From JAGLYP01 sp034659435 (GTDB lineage Bacteria; Patescibacteriota; Patescibacteriia; Patescibacteriales; UBA12075): a stretch of 11,183 nt of DNA. This document shows positions 1 to 7,123 of this stretch, one piece after another. How positions within the stretch are numbered: the stretch's first letter is position 1; every line of letters begins with the position of its first letter. A program made the position numbers and the translations under genes. Under the pieces are notes generated by a model, which was not told the DNA's origin, searched no databases, and saw only the letters and a program-made list of their open reading frames with translations. The stretch lies in contig JAYEHJ010000070.1 of assembly GCA_034659435.1 (NCBI GenBank), positions 1-11,183 of the forward strand. The letters run 5' to 3'.

Positions 1-109
1 CTGTTTGCCATATATTTTTAGTTAATTAAATTTCATAATTCAACAATACTATTATTTGATGAAATTGTAAAATTTAATTTGTTAAAAATTCATTAACCTT
101 GTGGTTCAG

Positions 110-121
110 TATAGTTAGGAC
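110..121 (+). repeat. Short interspersed motif, copy 1
   Basis: TATAGTTAGGAC matches the motif TATAGTT(A/C)AGGACA with one base missing. With flanking AGTATAGTT it closely resembles copy 2 at 136-149. The TATAGT part could serve as a -10 box, but I see no good -35 at the right distance. Confidence 0.45.
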
Positions 122-135
122 TAATCATTTTCTAG

Positions 136-149
136 TATAGTTAAGGACA
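136..149 (+). repeat. Short interspersed motif, copy 2
   Basis: TATAGTTAAGGACA lies 26 bases after copy 1 in the same orientation and shares the upstream AGTATAGTT context. It differs from the inverted copy at 293-306 only at one position (A against C in TATAGTT-x-AGGACA). Confidence 0.45.
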
Positions 150-252
150 GAAACCCATATACCGCCATACCGGCAATAAAATCTGCTTACGGGAAAATTA
201 TCAAAACAATAAACGAACTTTAAACGATAAAAAAACCACTCAAACTCAAAAT

Positions 253-288
253 AAGCGCACAGTAAAATCGTGCGCTTTTTTACTGTGC
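253..288. terminator. Rho-independent terminator with two competing hairpins, probably bidirectional
   Basis: On the plus strand, AAGCGCAC (253-260) pairs perfectly with GTGCGCTT (270-277) around a 9-base loop and runs into six T residues (276-281), a textbook terminator. An overlapping perfect 11-bp stem pairs GCACAGTAAAA (257-267) with TTTTACTGTGC (278-288) around a 10-base loop. The two stems share bases and cannot form together. On the minus strand the first stem is followed by ATTTTGAG, a weaker tract, about 70-100 bases after the GT2 stop, so it can also end the operon transcript. The stronger T-tract faces plus-strand transcription. Confidence 0.75.
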
Positions 289-292
289 AAAT

Positions 293-306
293 TGTCCTGA
301 ACTATA
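293..306 (-). repeat. Short interspersed motif, copy 3 (inverted)
   Basis: Read on the minus strand this is TATAGTTCAGGACA. It forms the left arm of the inverted repeat at 291-367. Confidence 0.45.
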
Positions 307-351
307 ATTAAAATGATTAAATGATGGGCTATGATTATTAATAAAAAAAAT

Positions 352-365
352 CATAGTTCAAGACA
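352..365 (+). repeat. Short interspersed motif, copy 4
   Basis: CATAGTTCAAGACA differs from the inverted copy 3 at two positions. It forms the right arm of the inverted repeat and overlaps the stop codon of the GT2 gene at 358-360. Confidence 0.4.
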
Positions 366-1059
366 ATAACTCGTGCTTTTCTTTAATGACACGCACCGCC
401 TCTTTATACCTCTTCACCCTAGGCAAAAACGGCAAAAATTTATACGCGCAAGACGGCAGCCAATTGCTCATTGTTCCGCCGGGCTGGACTTTAAATAATA
501 TTTTATTTATCCAATAGCCTTTGTGTCCTTTTTCCAAAAGCGACAGCCATAGATCCCAATCCTGCAATCTTTTTAAATTTTCATCCCATGGCAGCGCGGG
601 CAAGCACGCGCGCCTTATTAAAGCCGTTGAATGGATATACGGCATCTGCTTTAATCTATTTTCGCTAAACTTAAAACTTGCAAATTTTTTACGCCCGAAA
701 ATATGCCCTGGATAAACATAAGCCGCTTCCTTGCGGTTGTCTAGTTTATTTTGCATTATATCCAAAGCATCTGGAAACAACTCCAAATCAGCATCGCAAA
801 AAATAACATATTCACCTTTTGATTTTAAAAATCCTTTATTGCGCGAATACGGCGCTCCGTGATTAACTGAATTGTGTATAAACTCAATTTTTATGCCAAA
901 TTCTTTTTTATATTTTGCTATTACATTTGACAAACAATTAGAAGAGCGGTCATTAACAACAATAATTTCATAATTAGAGTAAGTCTGTTTAGAAATGCTT
1001 TCCAAGCATTTATCAAATTTTTTCGCTTGATTATAAAGCGGAATAATAATTGAAATCAT
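358..1059 (-). CDS. Glycosyltransferase family 2 (GT-A fold)
   Basis: The 233-residue protein shows the inverting GT2 pattern from its first residues: MISIIIPLYNQAKKFDKCLESISKQTY, then EIIVVNDRSS with D37 contacting the nucleotide. GAPYSRNKGFLKSKGEYVIFCDADLEL contains the metal-binding DAD at 89-91. LQDWDLWLSLLEKG (165-178) fits the family's D/E-D-x-D-x-W/L catalytic-base region. There is no transmembrane segment, so it acts as a soluble or peripheral enzyme, probably adding a sugar to the glycan exported by the upstream flippase. It is at the short end for the family but has all core motifs and does not look truncated. It is the last gene of the minus-strand series. Its final codons and TGA stop lie inside one arm of the 291-367 inverted repeat. 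Confidence 0.92.
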   Translation of the reverse strand: MISIIIPLYNQAKKFDKCLESISKQTYSNYEIIVVNDRSSNCLSNVIAKYKKEFGIKIEFIHNSVNHGAPYSRNKGFLKSKGEYVIFCDADLELFPDALDIMQNKLDNRKEAAYVYPGHIFGRKKFASFKFSENRLKQMPYIHSTALIRRACLPALPWDENLKRLQDWDLWLSLLEKGHKGYWINKILFKVQPGGTMSNWLPSCAYKFLPFLPRVKRYKEAVRVIKEKHELLS

Positions 1060-2132
1060 TTGTTTATATATTTATATATTTTTTTAATCTGTCGGCTCCA
1101 CTCAAAATCCTTTATTGCTCTTTCTCTGCCTTTTACGCCCATTTTTTTTCTTAATTTATCGTCTTGAGCTAATTTTAATATTGCGCCGGCAATATCATCA
1201 ACGCTTTGCGGATTAACAAGCAAGCCTGTTTCGCCGTCAACAATCGCGTCTTTTGCGCCGCCGGTATTTCCGGCGATTGCAGGCAAAGAAGCCAAAGCCG
1301 CTTCCAAATAAACGATCCCAAAGCCTTCAAAATCCCCTTTAATGCTGCGCGCCGGCATTATAAATATATCAACGTTTTTCAGCCATTGCCATTTTTCATC
1401 ATCACTTAAAAATCCTAAAAAATGAATATTGGGACAAATCCCTGCATTTTCTTTTAAATAAGCTTCATGTTTGCCAATGCCCGCGATAAAATAATGAATA
1501 TTAGGATTAACCATATATATTCTTTTTAATGCCTCTATAACTTTATCCTGCCCCTTTCTTTTTACTAAGCGCGCGATTGTAAATAAAACAATTTTATTTT
1601 GTAAATTATATTTTTGCAAAATTTTTTCATTTTGGTATTTACCAAGATCTATATCAATCTCAATTCCAGGATTTATAATTTTAATTTTATTTTGATTTTC
1701 CCTGCCGATAAAATCTTTAACTAACTCCGCGGTGTAAGAACTCGCGCAAAAAATGTGCTCTGCTTTTTTTAAAATTTTAAAACTGATTATTTTTTTTCGC
1801 GTCTTTCGCGTGGCGCAATTAATATCCATTCCATGAATGATAACGCTATAAGAAATTTTATTAAAAAAAGAATAAATATATAATATAATTCCCAAAGGCA
1901 ATAATTGTCCGATTATGATATGTCCAAATTTTTCTTGTTTGTTTAACTTTACAAAATGCCAAAACGCCGGAAGCCATTTAGGCCGAATTTTATCACATAA
2001 CAAAATACCGGAATTATTATTTAAAACTTTTATATTATTTTTTTCCGGCCAATGCTTGACTAAATTACCGTAATAATTCGCCACTCCGCCTTTAAACGGC
2101 GGATATTCAATTGTAAAAAGCAGTATTTTCAT
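1056..2132 (-). CDS. Glycosyltransferase family 4 (GT-B fold)
   Basis: The 358-residue protein has both Rossmann-like halves of a GT-B retaining glycosyltransferase. The N-terminal half starts MKILLFTIEYPPFKGGVANY, where the GGVANY acceptor-side loop is characteristic, and carries IIHGMD (98-103). The C-terminal half has FTIARLVKRKGQDKVIEAL (184-202), with R188 and K193 as likely donor-phosphate contacts, HFLGFLSDDE (237-246), and the E-x7-E motif from E269 to E277 in EGFGIVYLEA. TGGAKDAIVDGETGLLV (290-306) follows and is typical of the family. It probably transfers a sugar from a nucleotide donor to a lipid-linked glycan on the cytoplasmic face. Its ATG overlaps the flippase stop by one base, and its TGA overlaps the GT2 start by four (ATGA), which implies translational coupling. 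Sugar specificity is unknown. Confidence 0.93.
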   Translation of the reverse strand: MKILLFTIEYPPFKGGVANYYGNLVKHWPEKNNIKVLNNNSGILLCDKIRPKWLPAFWHFVKLNKQEKFGHIIIGQLLPLGIILYIYSFFNKISYSVIIHGMDINCATRKTRKKIISFKILKKAEHIFCASSYTAELVKDFIGRENQNKIKIINPGIEIDIDLGKYQNEKILQKYNLQNKIVLFTIARLVKRKGQDKVIEALKRIYMVNPNIHYFIAGIGKHEAYLKENAGICPNIHFLGFLSDDEKWQWLKNVDIFIMPARSIKGDFEGFGIVYLEAALASLPAIAGNTGGAKDAIVDGETGLLVNPQSVDDIAGAILKLAQDDKLRKKMGVKGRERAIKDFEWSRQIKKIYKYINK

Positions 2133-3568
2133 TATTTTACAGTCTTTAAAATACTTTGTATATCTGCTTTTTTAATCGCGCCTGAAATAAATATTAATAA
2201 CATATAAACAAAAGCTCCGCAAGGAATTAAAATTAAAATTGAAAATTGATTTTTAAAATATATAATTAAAAATCCCATTGCTATTGCTGACGCGCAAGAT
2301 TTAATAAAAATTAAAATTACTTTTTTAATATTAAATTTTGTAATTGACGGCACAACCCGAGCGCCAAGAATAAACATTAAAAAATTTGTCGTTAGAACGG
2401 TGATGCTCGCGCCAATCGCTTGGTATTTTGTAATTAAGATAATATTTAACAATATACTGGCAATCAAAGTAATGGCCATATTTTTAGTATTTGTTTTTTG
2501 CCTGTCGCAAGCATTCAAAAGCGCGCCTACGGGGAAATTAACAAATATAAAAAAAAGGCTCCCGATTATAATCCGCAAAGGGATAATTGCCTCCATGTAT
2601 TCCGGCTTAAAAATAAGCAAAATTTTATCAGCCAAAACTATTACCCCAACGCTAATCGGCAGGCTGATAACAATCAAATAATTCAGCGCCCTTGTAAAAG
2701 ATATTGATAATTGCTCTTTATTTGATTTCCAATACGAGGAAAACGCCGGATAAAGCGATGCCATAAAAGCCAAAGGCAAAAATTGCAAAGCAAATACTAT
2801 TTTAAAAGGTATTTGATAAAGACCAACATAATAATCAGAAGCTAATTTTGATAAAAGCACGGTATCAAAATACATATAAAACCGCTGCAATATTGCAAAA
2901 AGCGCGAAAGGAATTGTTAGGGTTGCCAGCGATTTTATAAAACGTGGATTATAATTCGGCTTAATCTTAATTTTCCATTTAAATCTAATCAGACTTGAAG
3001 AAAAAAGAAAATTAAAAATACTGCCGGCTATCATTGCCCCCATTAAAAACAAAAGCCCTAAATTCATTTTTAACACAACAAGTCCTATACTAAGCGCGAT
3101 TATCTGAAATAAAATACTGGCAATACTTTCAAATTTTAAATTATGAAAACCGCGAATCGTGGAAAAAAAAGTCGTGCTAAAAGAATCAAAAACCATTGCC
3201 AAGCACGACAAATAAACCAAGTACTTTGTAATTTGCGGATATGCCAAAACATTTACCAAAAAAACAACAACAACGACAGAGATAAACGCCAAAGGCAATT
3301 TTATGGCGATTACGGAACCCAATATTTTCTCAACTTCTTTTATCTTTTCCTTTACTTTAGGCACCTCCCGCATTAAAACATTGGAAAGCCCCAAATCAAT
3401 AAAAATCGCGAAAATAGTAGTAAAAGAAATGGCAAAATAATACTTACCTAAGTCACCCGGCAATAAATTGCGGGCGATAATCGTAAAATAGCTAAAACTG
3501 ATTATTTTTTGAACGATTAAAGCTAAGGTAAAATACGATGTATTTTTCGCGATATTTAAGATTTTCAT
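2132..3568 (-). CDS. Polysaccharide flippase, Wzx/RfbX type (MOP superfamily)
   Basis: The 478-residue, very hydrophobic protein has about 12-14 predicted membrane helices spread over its full length, for example at about 12-32, 43-60, 86-109, 116-136, 148-166, 170-190, 214-230, 294-314, 331-351, 364-380, 386-402, 416-436 and 443-463. The N-terminal pattern is typical of polysaccharide-biosynthesis flippases: FTIIARNLLPGDLGKYYFAISFTTIFAIFIDLGLSNVLMRE (28-68), with the family's ARxLxPxxxGxY and DxGLxxxxxR features. Such proteins move lipid-linked oligosaccharides across the cytoplasmic membrane. The mutase upstream ends one base before this ATG, and the stop overlaps the start of the GT4 gene by one base (TAATG), so translation of the three is likely coupled. 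The adjacent glycosyltransferases support a surface-glycan role. The substrate is not deducible. Confidence 0.88.
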   Translation of the reverse strand: MKILNIAKNTSYFTLALIVQKIISFSYFTIIARNLLPGDLGKYYFAISFTTIFAIFIDLGLSNVLMREVPKVKEKIKEVEKILGSVIAIKLPLAFISVVVVVFLVNVLAYPQITKYLVYLSCLAMVFDSFSTTFFSTIRGFHNLKFESIASILFQIIALSIGLVVLKMNLGLLFLMGAMIAGSIFNFLFSSSLIRFKWKIKIKPNYNPRFIKSLATLTIPFALFAILQRFYMYFDTVLLSKLASDYYVGLYQIPFKIVFALQFLPLAFMASLYPAFSSYWKSNKEQLSISFTRALNYLIVISLPISVGVIVLADKILLIFKPEYMEAIIPLRIIIGSLFFIFVNFPVGALLNACDRQKTNTKNMAITLIASILLNIILITKYQAIGASITVLTTNFLMFILGARVVPSITKFNIKKVILIFIKSCASAIAMGFLIIYFKNQFSILILIPCGAFVYMLLIFISGAIKKADIQSILKTVK

Positions 3569-3569
3569 T

Positions 3570-5165
3570 TTAAATTAAGCTTTTACCAGCCATCTCTTCA
3601 GGCTTTTCAATATTTAATATTTTTAATATTGTCGGGGCAATATCAGATAATATGCCTTGCGGACTAATCAAGCTTAAATCATTGTTTGGAGCTTCTCCCC
3701 AGCCGAAATTTCTTCCGGCATAATCGTTGCCGACTAAAATAAACGGAACAGGGTTGGATGTATGCTCTTTATCCATTCTGCCCATTTGCATATTAAACAT
3801 AACTTCTGCGTTTCCATGATCAGCTGTAATAATTGCCAAACCGTTTTGCTTTAATATTGCCTTAATAACTTTTTCCAAGCACTCATCAATACTTTCTATC
3901 GCCTTAATCGCAGCTTTAATATTTCCCGTGTGCCCGACCATATCGCAATTGGCAAAATTCACCAAAATAAAATCATACTTATCTTCATTAACGCATTGCG
4001 TTAATTTTTTTGTTATTTCGCGCGCCGACATCTCAGGTTTCTGATCGTAGCTTGAAACCGCCGGCGAAGGAACAAGAATATGATCTTCACCTGAATTTTT
4101 TTCCTCACGTCCGCCGTTAAAAAAATAAGTTACATGAGCGTATTTTTCCGTCTCCGCTATACGCAGCTGTTTTAATCCGTTTTGCGATAATACGTCTCCC
4201 AAAGTAATTGTTATTATATCTTGCGGAAAAGCTACTTTTGTAGGAAGATATTTTTCATATTCTGTAAAACTTACGAAACAAAGATTTTTTAATAAACGAG
4301 AACGTTTAAATCCGGTAAAATTCGGGGAAACAAAAGCTTTAGTTAGCTGCCTAGCTCTGTCAGGCCTGTAATTAAAAAAAATAATCGCGTCATTATCGCC
4401 TATTGCAGTAAAATTTTTTTTATCATCGCTAAGAACCGTAGGTATAAATTCTTCATCAAAAATTTTCTTGCTATAGCTGTCTGTCACCGTTCCCATGGCG
4501 GAATTGCTTATATTCCCCTTGCCCGCGGTCATCGCCAAATAGGCTTGTTCCGTCCTATCCCAATTATTATTCCTGTCCATTGCGTAAAAACGGCCTATTA
4601 CTGAAACAATTTTTCCTAATTTATTTTTTTTCAATTTACGTTCAATTTCTCTAATATAATTCTTGCCGCTGTTAAACGGTGTGTCTCTTCCGTCTAATAT
4701 GGCATGGACATAAACCTTGCTAACTTTATTTCGTTTTACTAATTCCAACAGGGCATGCAGATGATCAATGCTTGAATGAACGGCTCCATTGGAAACAAGC
4801 CCAACTAAATGAAGTTTTGAATTATTTTTTTTAACATGGCTGATGCTTTCCAATAAAATTTCATTATTAAAAAAACTTCCATCTCCTATATCCTTGTTAA
4901 TGCGGGATAAATCCTGATATAAAATACGCCCCATCCCCAAATTAAGATGCCCGACCTCGCTATTTCCGGACTCGCCCCAAGGCAGTCCGACAGCTTCGCC
5001 TGAAGCGCGCAATGTTGTTGCCGGATATTCGCTTATCAGACTGTCATAAAAGGGAGTAACTGCTTGCGTAATCGCGTTTCCGGGATAGTCTTGATTAATC
5101 CCCCATCCATCCAAAATTATCAAAACCAATGGTTTCGGACGCTTATTTTTATTAATATTGTCCAT
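3570..5165 (-). CDS. gpmI: 2,3-bisphosphoglycerate-independent phosphoglycerate mutase, copy 2
   Basis: This is a second complete mutase of the same family, directly downstream of the first. The frame can open at GTG 5186, overlapping copy 1 by 17 bases, but ATG 5165 is preferred. It gives 531 residues against 532 for copy 1, it aligns with the paralog's start, and an AGGTGGGAG Shine-Dalgarno-like stretch (5180-5188) lies 14 bases ahead. Numbered from the GTG, catalytic residues are D26, S76 in GNSEVGH, K348, D415, H419, D456, H457 and H475. Substrate residues are H137 in NGAVHSS, R167 and D168, R199, R205, R274 and R277 (NYRPDR). These motifs are closer to the bacterial norm than those of copy 1. 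Many motifs are shared with copy 1, but intervening stretches differ widely, so the duplication is old or one copy was acquired. The TAA stop is one base ahead of the flippase ATG. Confidence 0.95.
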   Translation of the reverse strand: MDNINKNKRPKPLVLIILDGWGINQDYPGNAITQAVTPFYDSLISEYPATTLRASGEAVGLPWGESGNSEVGHLNLGMGRILYQDLSRINKDIGDGSFFNNEILLESISHVKKNNSKLHLVGLVSNGAVHSSIDHLHALLELVKRNKVSKVYVHAILDGRDTPFNSGKNYIREIERKLKKNKLGKIVSVIGRFYAMDRNNNWDRTEQAYLAMTAGKGNISNSAMGTVTDSYSKKIFDEEFIPTVLSDDKKNFTAIGDNDAIIFFNYRPDRARQLTKAFVSPNFTGFKRSRLLKNLCFVSFTEYEKYLPTKVAFPQDIITITLGDVLSQNGLKQLRIAETEKYAHVTYFFNGGREEKNSGEDHILVPSPAVSSYDQKPEMSAREITKKLTQCVNEDKYDFILVNFANCDMVGHTGNIKAAIKAIESIDECLEKVIKAILKQNGLAIITADHGNAEVMFNMQMGRMDKEHTSNPVPFILVGNDYAGRNFGWGEAPNNDLSLISPQGILSDIAPTILKILNIEKPEEMAGKSLI

Positions 5166-5169
5166 AAAA

Positions 5170-6768
5170 CTAAAATAAACTCCCACCTGTCATTTCTTTG
5201 GGGATTTTCTTATTTATAATTTTTAAAATAGTCGGCGCGATATCTCCTAATACGCCGTTTGTTTTTAATTTTTTACCCAAAGGGCACTTTGTATTTTTCA
5301 TATTTTTATTCACAATAACAAACGGAACAGGGTTGGTGGTATGCTCGGTGTGAATCTCCCCTGTTTTTAAATTCAGCATTTTCTCAATATTTCCATGATC
5401 AGCGGTAATAATAATTGTTCCATTAACGTTTAAATAAGCCTCAACAATATCTGAAACGCATCTATCAATTATTTCGCAGCATTTAATTCCAGCCTTAATG
5501 TTTCCGGTATGCCCGACCATATCAGGAGCCGCGAAATTCAATAAAGTAAAATCATATTTCCAAGACGCCTTGCCGGAATTTCTTAAACAAAGGTTATCAA
5601 TAACCTTTTTCGTTAATTTTTCCGAACTCATTGCCGGTGTTTGGTCGTAAGATTTAACATCAGGAGACTGAATCATACATTGATCTTCAGCACAAACCTT
5701 CCCGGAATATCCGCCATTAAGAAAATAAGTTACATGCGCGTATTTTTCTGTTTCAGCTATGTATAATTGCCTTAAATCAGATAATACCATTGGCAAAGTA
5801 CCGCACAAATCTATTCCGGGATAAGCTGTTAAAATATCATCAAGATCCGGACCGAAATCAGTCATTGCCACAAAATATAAATGTTTCAACTGTTTTTTTC
5901 TACTAAACGCGCCTTTATTCATTTTCTTAAAATTATTTTGAACAAAAACTTTGGCTAATTGGCGGCTCCTATCAGAGCGCAAATTAAAAAATATGACGCT
6001 ATCTCCATCGCTAATTCGCGAACTTTTTCCATTATCATTGCCGATTACGCATGGTTCTATGAATTCATCGCTATCGCCGCGATTATATGATTGAATAACG
6101 GCGTCTTGAGCGTTTTCCGCAAAACGACCTTTATTTAAAACAAGCGCGTCATAAGCTTTTTCGGTTCTTTCCCATTTCTTTTTGCGATCCATCGCGTAAA
6201 ATCGTCCCATTATAGTCGCTATTTTTTCATTATTAAAAAAATGCTTTTCCAAGTCATCAACTAATTGCAAAGAAACATGCTGCGGCGAATCACGTCCGTC
6301 CGTAAATAAATGCAAATTGACATTTTCAATTTTGTTTTTTTTAAGTAAGTTTAAAAGCGCGATAAAATGCTTTGGATCGCTATGCGGACTTTGTCCGTTT
6401 GACAGCATGCCCATTATATGAATTTTTGAATTCATTTTGCGCGCATGCCTGATTGCGCCTAAAAAAGCGGAATTCTTAAAAAAAGTGCCGTCTTTAATGC
6501 TGCTATTTATTTTCACAACATCTTGCTCTACAAGTCTGCCAGCGCCGATATTCATATGCCCTGCCTCGCTATTCCCGACCTGCTTAACCGGCAAACCGAC
6601 ATATCTGCCATGAGCGCGCAATTTTGTAAAAAGATATTTTTTAAACAAAGAATCTAAAACAGGCGTCTTTGCCAAAGCAATAGCATTGCCTTTATTCAGC
6701 TTATCCATACCCCAGCCGTCAAGGATTATTAGGATTAAGGGTAAATTGTTATTTATTTTTTTTGGCAT
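5170..6768 (-). CDS. gpmI: 2,3-bisphosphoglycerate-independent phosphoglycerate mutase, copy 1
   Basis: This enzyme interconverts 3- and 2-phosphoglycerate through a phosphoserine intermediate with two manganese ions. The 532-residue protein is a full-length alkaline-phosphatase-superfamily mutase. Metal and catalytic residues match the family: D17 in LIILDGWG, nucleophile S67 in GNSEAGH, K342 in ETEKYAHVTYF, D416 and H420 in PDMVGHTGN, D457 and H458 in TADHGN, and H476 in EHTTNPVPF. Substrate residues are also present: H129, R159 and D160 (TDGRDSP), R189, R195 (GRFYAMDR), R264 and R267 (NLRSDRSRQL). It departs from the commoner pattern at SNGQSPHSDPKH (the region usually reads GGVHS) and at NLRSDR instead of NxRPDR. 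ATG 6768 is 30 bases after the small membrane protein gene. The second mutase begins within a few bases of its TAG stop, so the two are surely cotranscribed. Confidence 0.95.
   Translation of the reverse strand: MPKKINNNLPLILIILDGWGMDKLNKGNAIALAKTPVLDSLFKKYLFTKLRAHGRYVGLPVKQVGNSEAGHMNIGAGRLVEQDVVKINSSIKDGTFFKNSAFLGAIRHARKMNSKIHIMGMLSNGQSPHSDPKHFIALLNLLKKNKIENVNLHLFTDGRDSPQHVSLQLVDDLEKHFFNNEKIATIMGRFYAMDRKKKWERTEKAYDALVLNKGRFAENAQDAVIQSYNRGDSDEFIEPCVIGNDNGKSSRISDGDSVIFFNLRSDRSRQLAKVFVQNNFKKMNKGAFSRKKQLKHLYFVAMTDFGPDLDDILTAYPGIDLCGTLPMVLSDLRQLYIAETEKYAHVTYFLNGGYSGKVCAEDQCMIQSPDVKSYDQTPAMSSEKLTKKVIDNLCLRNSGKASWKYDFTLLNFAAPDMVGHTGNIKAGIKCCEIIDRCVSDIVEAYLNVNGTIIITADHGNIEKMLNLKTGEIHTEHTTNPVPFVIVNKNMKNTKCPLGKKLKTNGVLGDIAPTILKIINKKIPKEMTGGSLF
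5180..5188 (-). promoter_or_regulatory. Shine-Dalgarno-like sequence for the second mutase
   Basis: AGGTGGGAG on the minus strand lies 14 bases before ATG 5165 and inside the last codons of copy 1. It is the only purine-rich ribosome-binding-like stretch seen near a start in this window. It supports ATG 5165 over the GTG at 5186, which sits within it. The spacing is longer than ideal. Confidence 0.45.
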
Positions 6769-6784
6769 ATTAAAAACTACTTCT

Positions 6785-6798
6785 ATAGAATATTCTAT
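6785..6798. promoter_or_regulatory. Perfect 14-bp palindrome between the membrane-protein gene and mutase copy 1
   Basis: ATAGAATATTCTAT is its own reverse complement. It begins directly after the TAA stop of the small membrane-protein gene (6799-6801) and fills half of the 30-base gap before the mutase ATG at 6768. A perfect palindrome of this length with no T-tract suggests a dimeric regulator site more than a terminator. It could also mark the boundary of the inserted cassette. Neither role is shown. Confidence 0.4.
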
Positions 6799-7119
6799 TT
6801 AAAACTTATTTTTAGGAATTAATTTTTCTTTGCTTAAAATTCCAAAGAAAAAAATGAACACATAGCTAGCGATTTTAATGCCAAAATTTTCAAATGAACC
6901 CCAATCATCAATAAAAATAAAATGGCACATAATTATTATAAACCAAATCACAATCATAAAAATAACCCCAATGGTTATAATAGGAAATATATGTTTATAG
7001 AGAAAATCTAAAAAATACTGATTTCTACTATGATTTCGTTTTTCTTCGTCAAACATTAGATCTCTTTTGTCTTTTATTTCTCCTATTCGTCTAATCTTTG
7101 GCAACTTTATTTCAGACAT
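6799..7119 (-). CDS. Small membrane protein paired with the ImmA-type peptidase, function unknown
   Basis: I do not recognise this 106-residue protein. Residues 1-38 are polar and basic (KLPKIRRIGEIKDKRD, then EEKRNHSRNQ). Two hydrophobic segments follow: TM1 at about 44-70 (FPIITIGVIFMIVIWFIII) and TM2 at about 79-97 (GIKIASYVFIFFFGIL), joined by a short acidic loop (DDWGSFENFG). The C-terminus is basic. Both ends probably face the cytoplasm, so the N-terminal tail would be reachable by the cytoplasmic peptidase encoded four bases upstream. That makes it a plausible substrate, anchor or effector, which is inference only. GC is very low: by hand count, 6901-6960 holds 13 G/C in 60 and 7021-7080 holds 16 in 60. 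The stop codon is immediately followed by a 14-bp perfect palindrome. The start at ATG 7119 lacks a Shine-Dalgarno sequence. Confidence 0.75.
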   Translation of the reverse strand: MSEIKLPKIRRIGEIKDKRDLMFDEEKRNHSRNQYFLDFLYKHIFPIITIGVIFMIVIWFIIIMCHFIFIDDWGSFENFGIKIASYVFIFFFGILSKEKLIPKNKF

Positions 7120-7123
7120 AAAT

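Larger units (their letters stand above)
1..357. other. Gene-free 3' flanking region with repeats and hairpins
   Basis: I find no protein gene or recognisable RNA family in this stretch on either strand. Bases 1-105 are very AT-rich and contain a loose inverted repeat (AATTAAATTT at 24-33 against AAATTTAATT at about 70-80). Bases 107-150 carry two direct copies of a TATAGTTAAGGACA-like motif. Bases 150-250 are unstructured by eye, apart from a short GC-richer patch near 160-176 (CCGCCATACCGGC). Bases 253-288 hold the hairpins listed separately, and 291-357 most of an inverted repeat. The minus-strand operon ends here. Confidence 0.7.
291..367 (-). repeat. Nested inverted repeat overlapping the end of the GT2 gene
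   Basis: ATTGTCCTGAACTAT (291-305) is an inverted copy of ATAGTTCAAGACAAT (353-367), 14 of 15 positions matching. The single mismatch is a G-U wobble in the minus-strand transcript but a C-A mismatch in the plus-strand one, so the fold favours operon mRNA. Inside it, CTATGATT (329-336) pairs perfectly with AATCATAG (349-356), overlapping the outer right arm. The right arm contains the TGA stop and last codons of the GT2 gene. It may be a 3' stabilising structure or the ends of a short mobile-element remnant. Confidence 0.6.

Noticed and set aside
1..357. CRISPR array
   Set aside because: The motif copies are short, irregularly spaced and in both orientations, without uniform spacers.
1062..1082. 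TATATATT tandem repeat
   Set aside because: It is the AT-rich coding of the C-terminal KIYKYINK of the GT4 protein and its overlap with the GT2 start; no separate function is indicated.
5166..5186. GTG start giving the second mutase seven extra residues (MGVYFSF)
   Set aside because: ATG 5165 gives a length and start matching the paralog, avoids a 17-base overlap, and leaves the AGGTGGGAG stretch upstream as a ribosome-binding candidate.
3570..6768. One mutase copy being a pseudogene
   Set aside because: Both frames are uninterrupted, full length and keep every catalytic residue checked.
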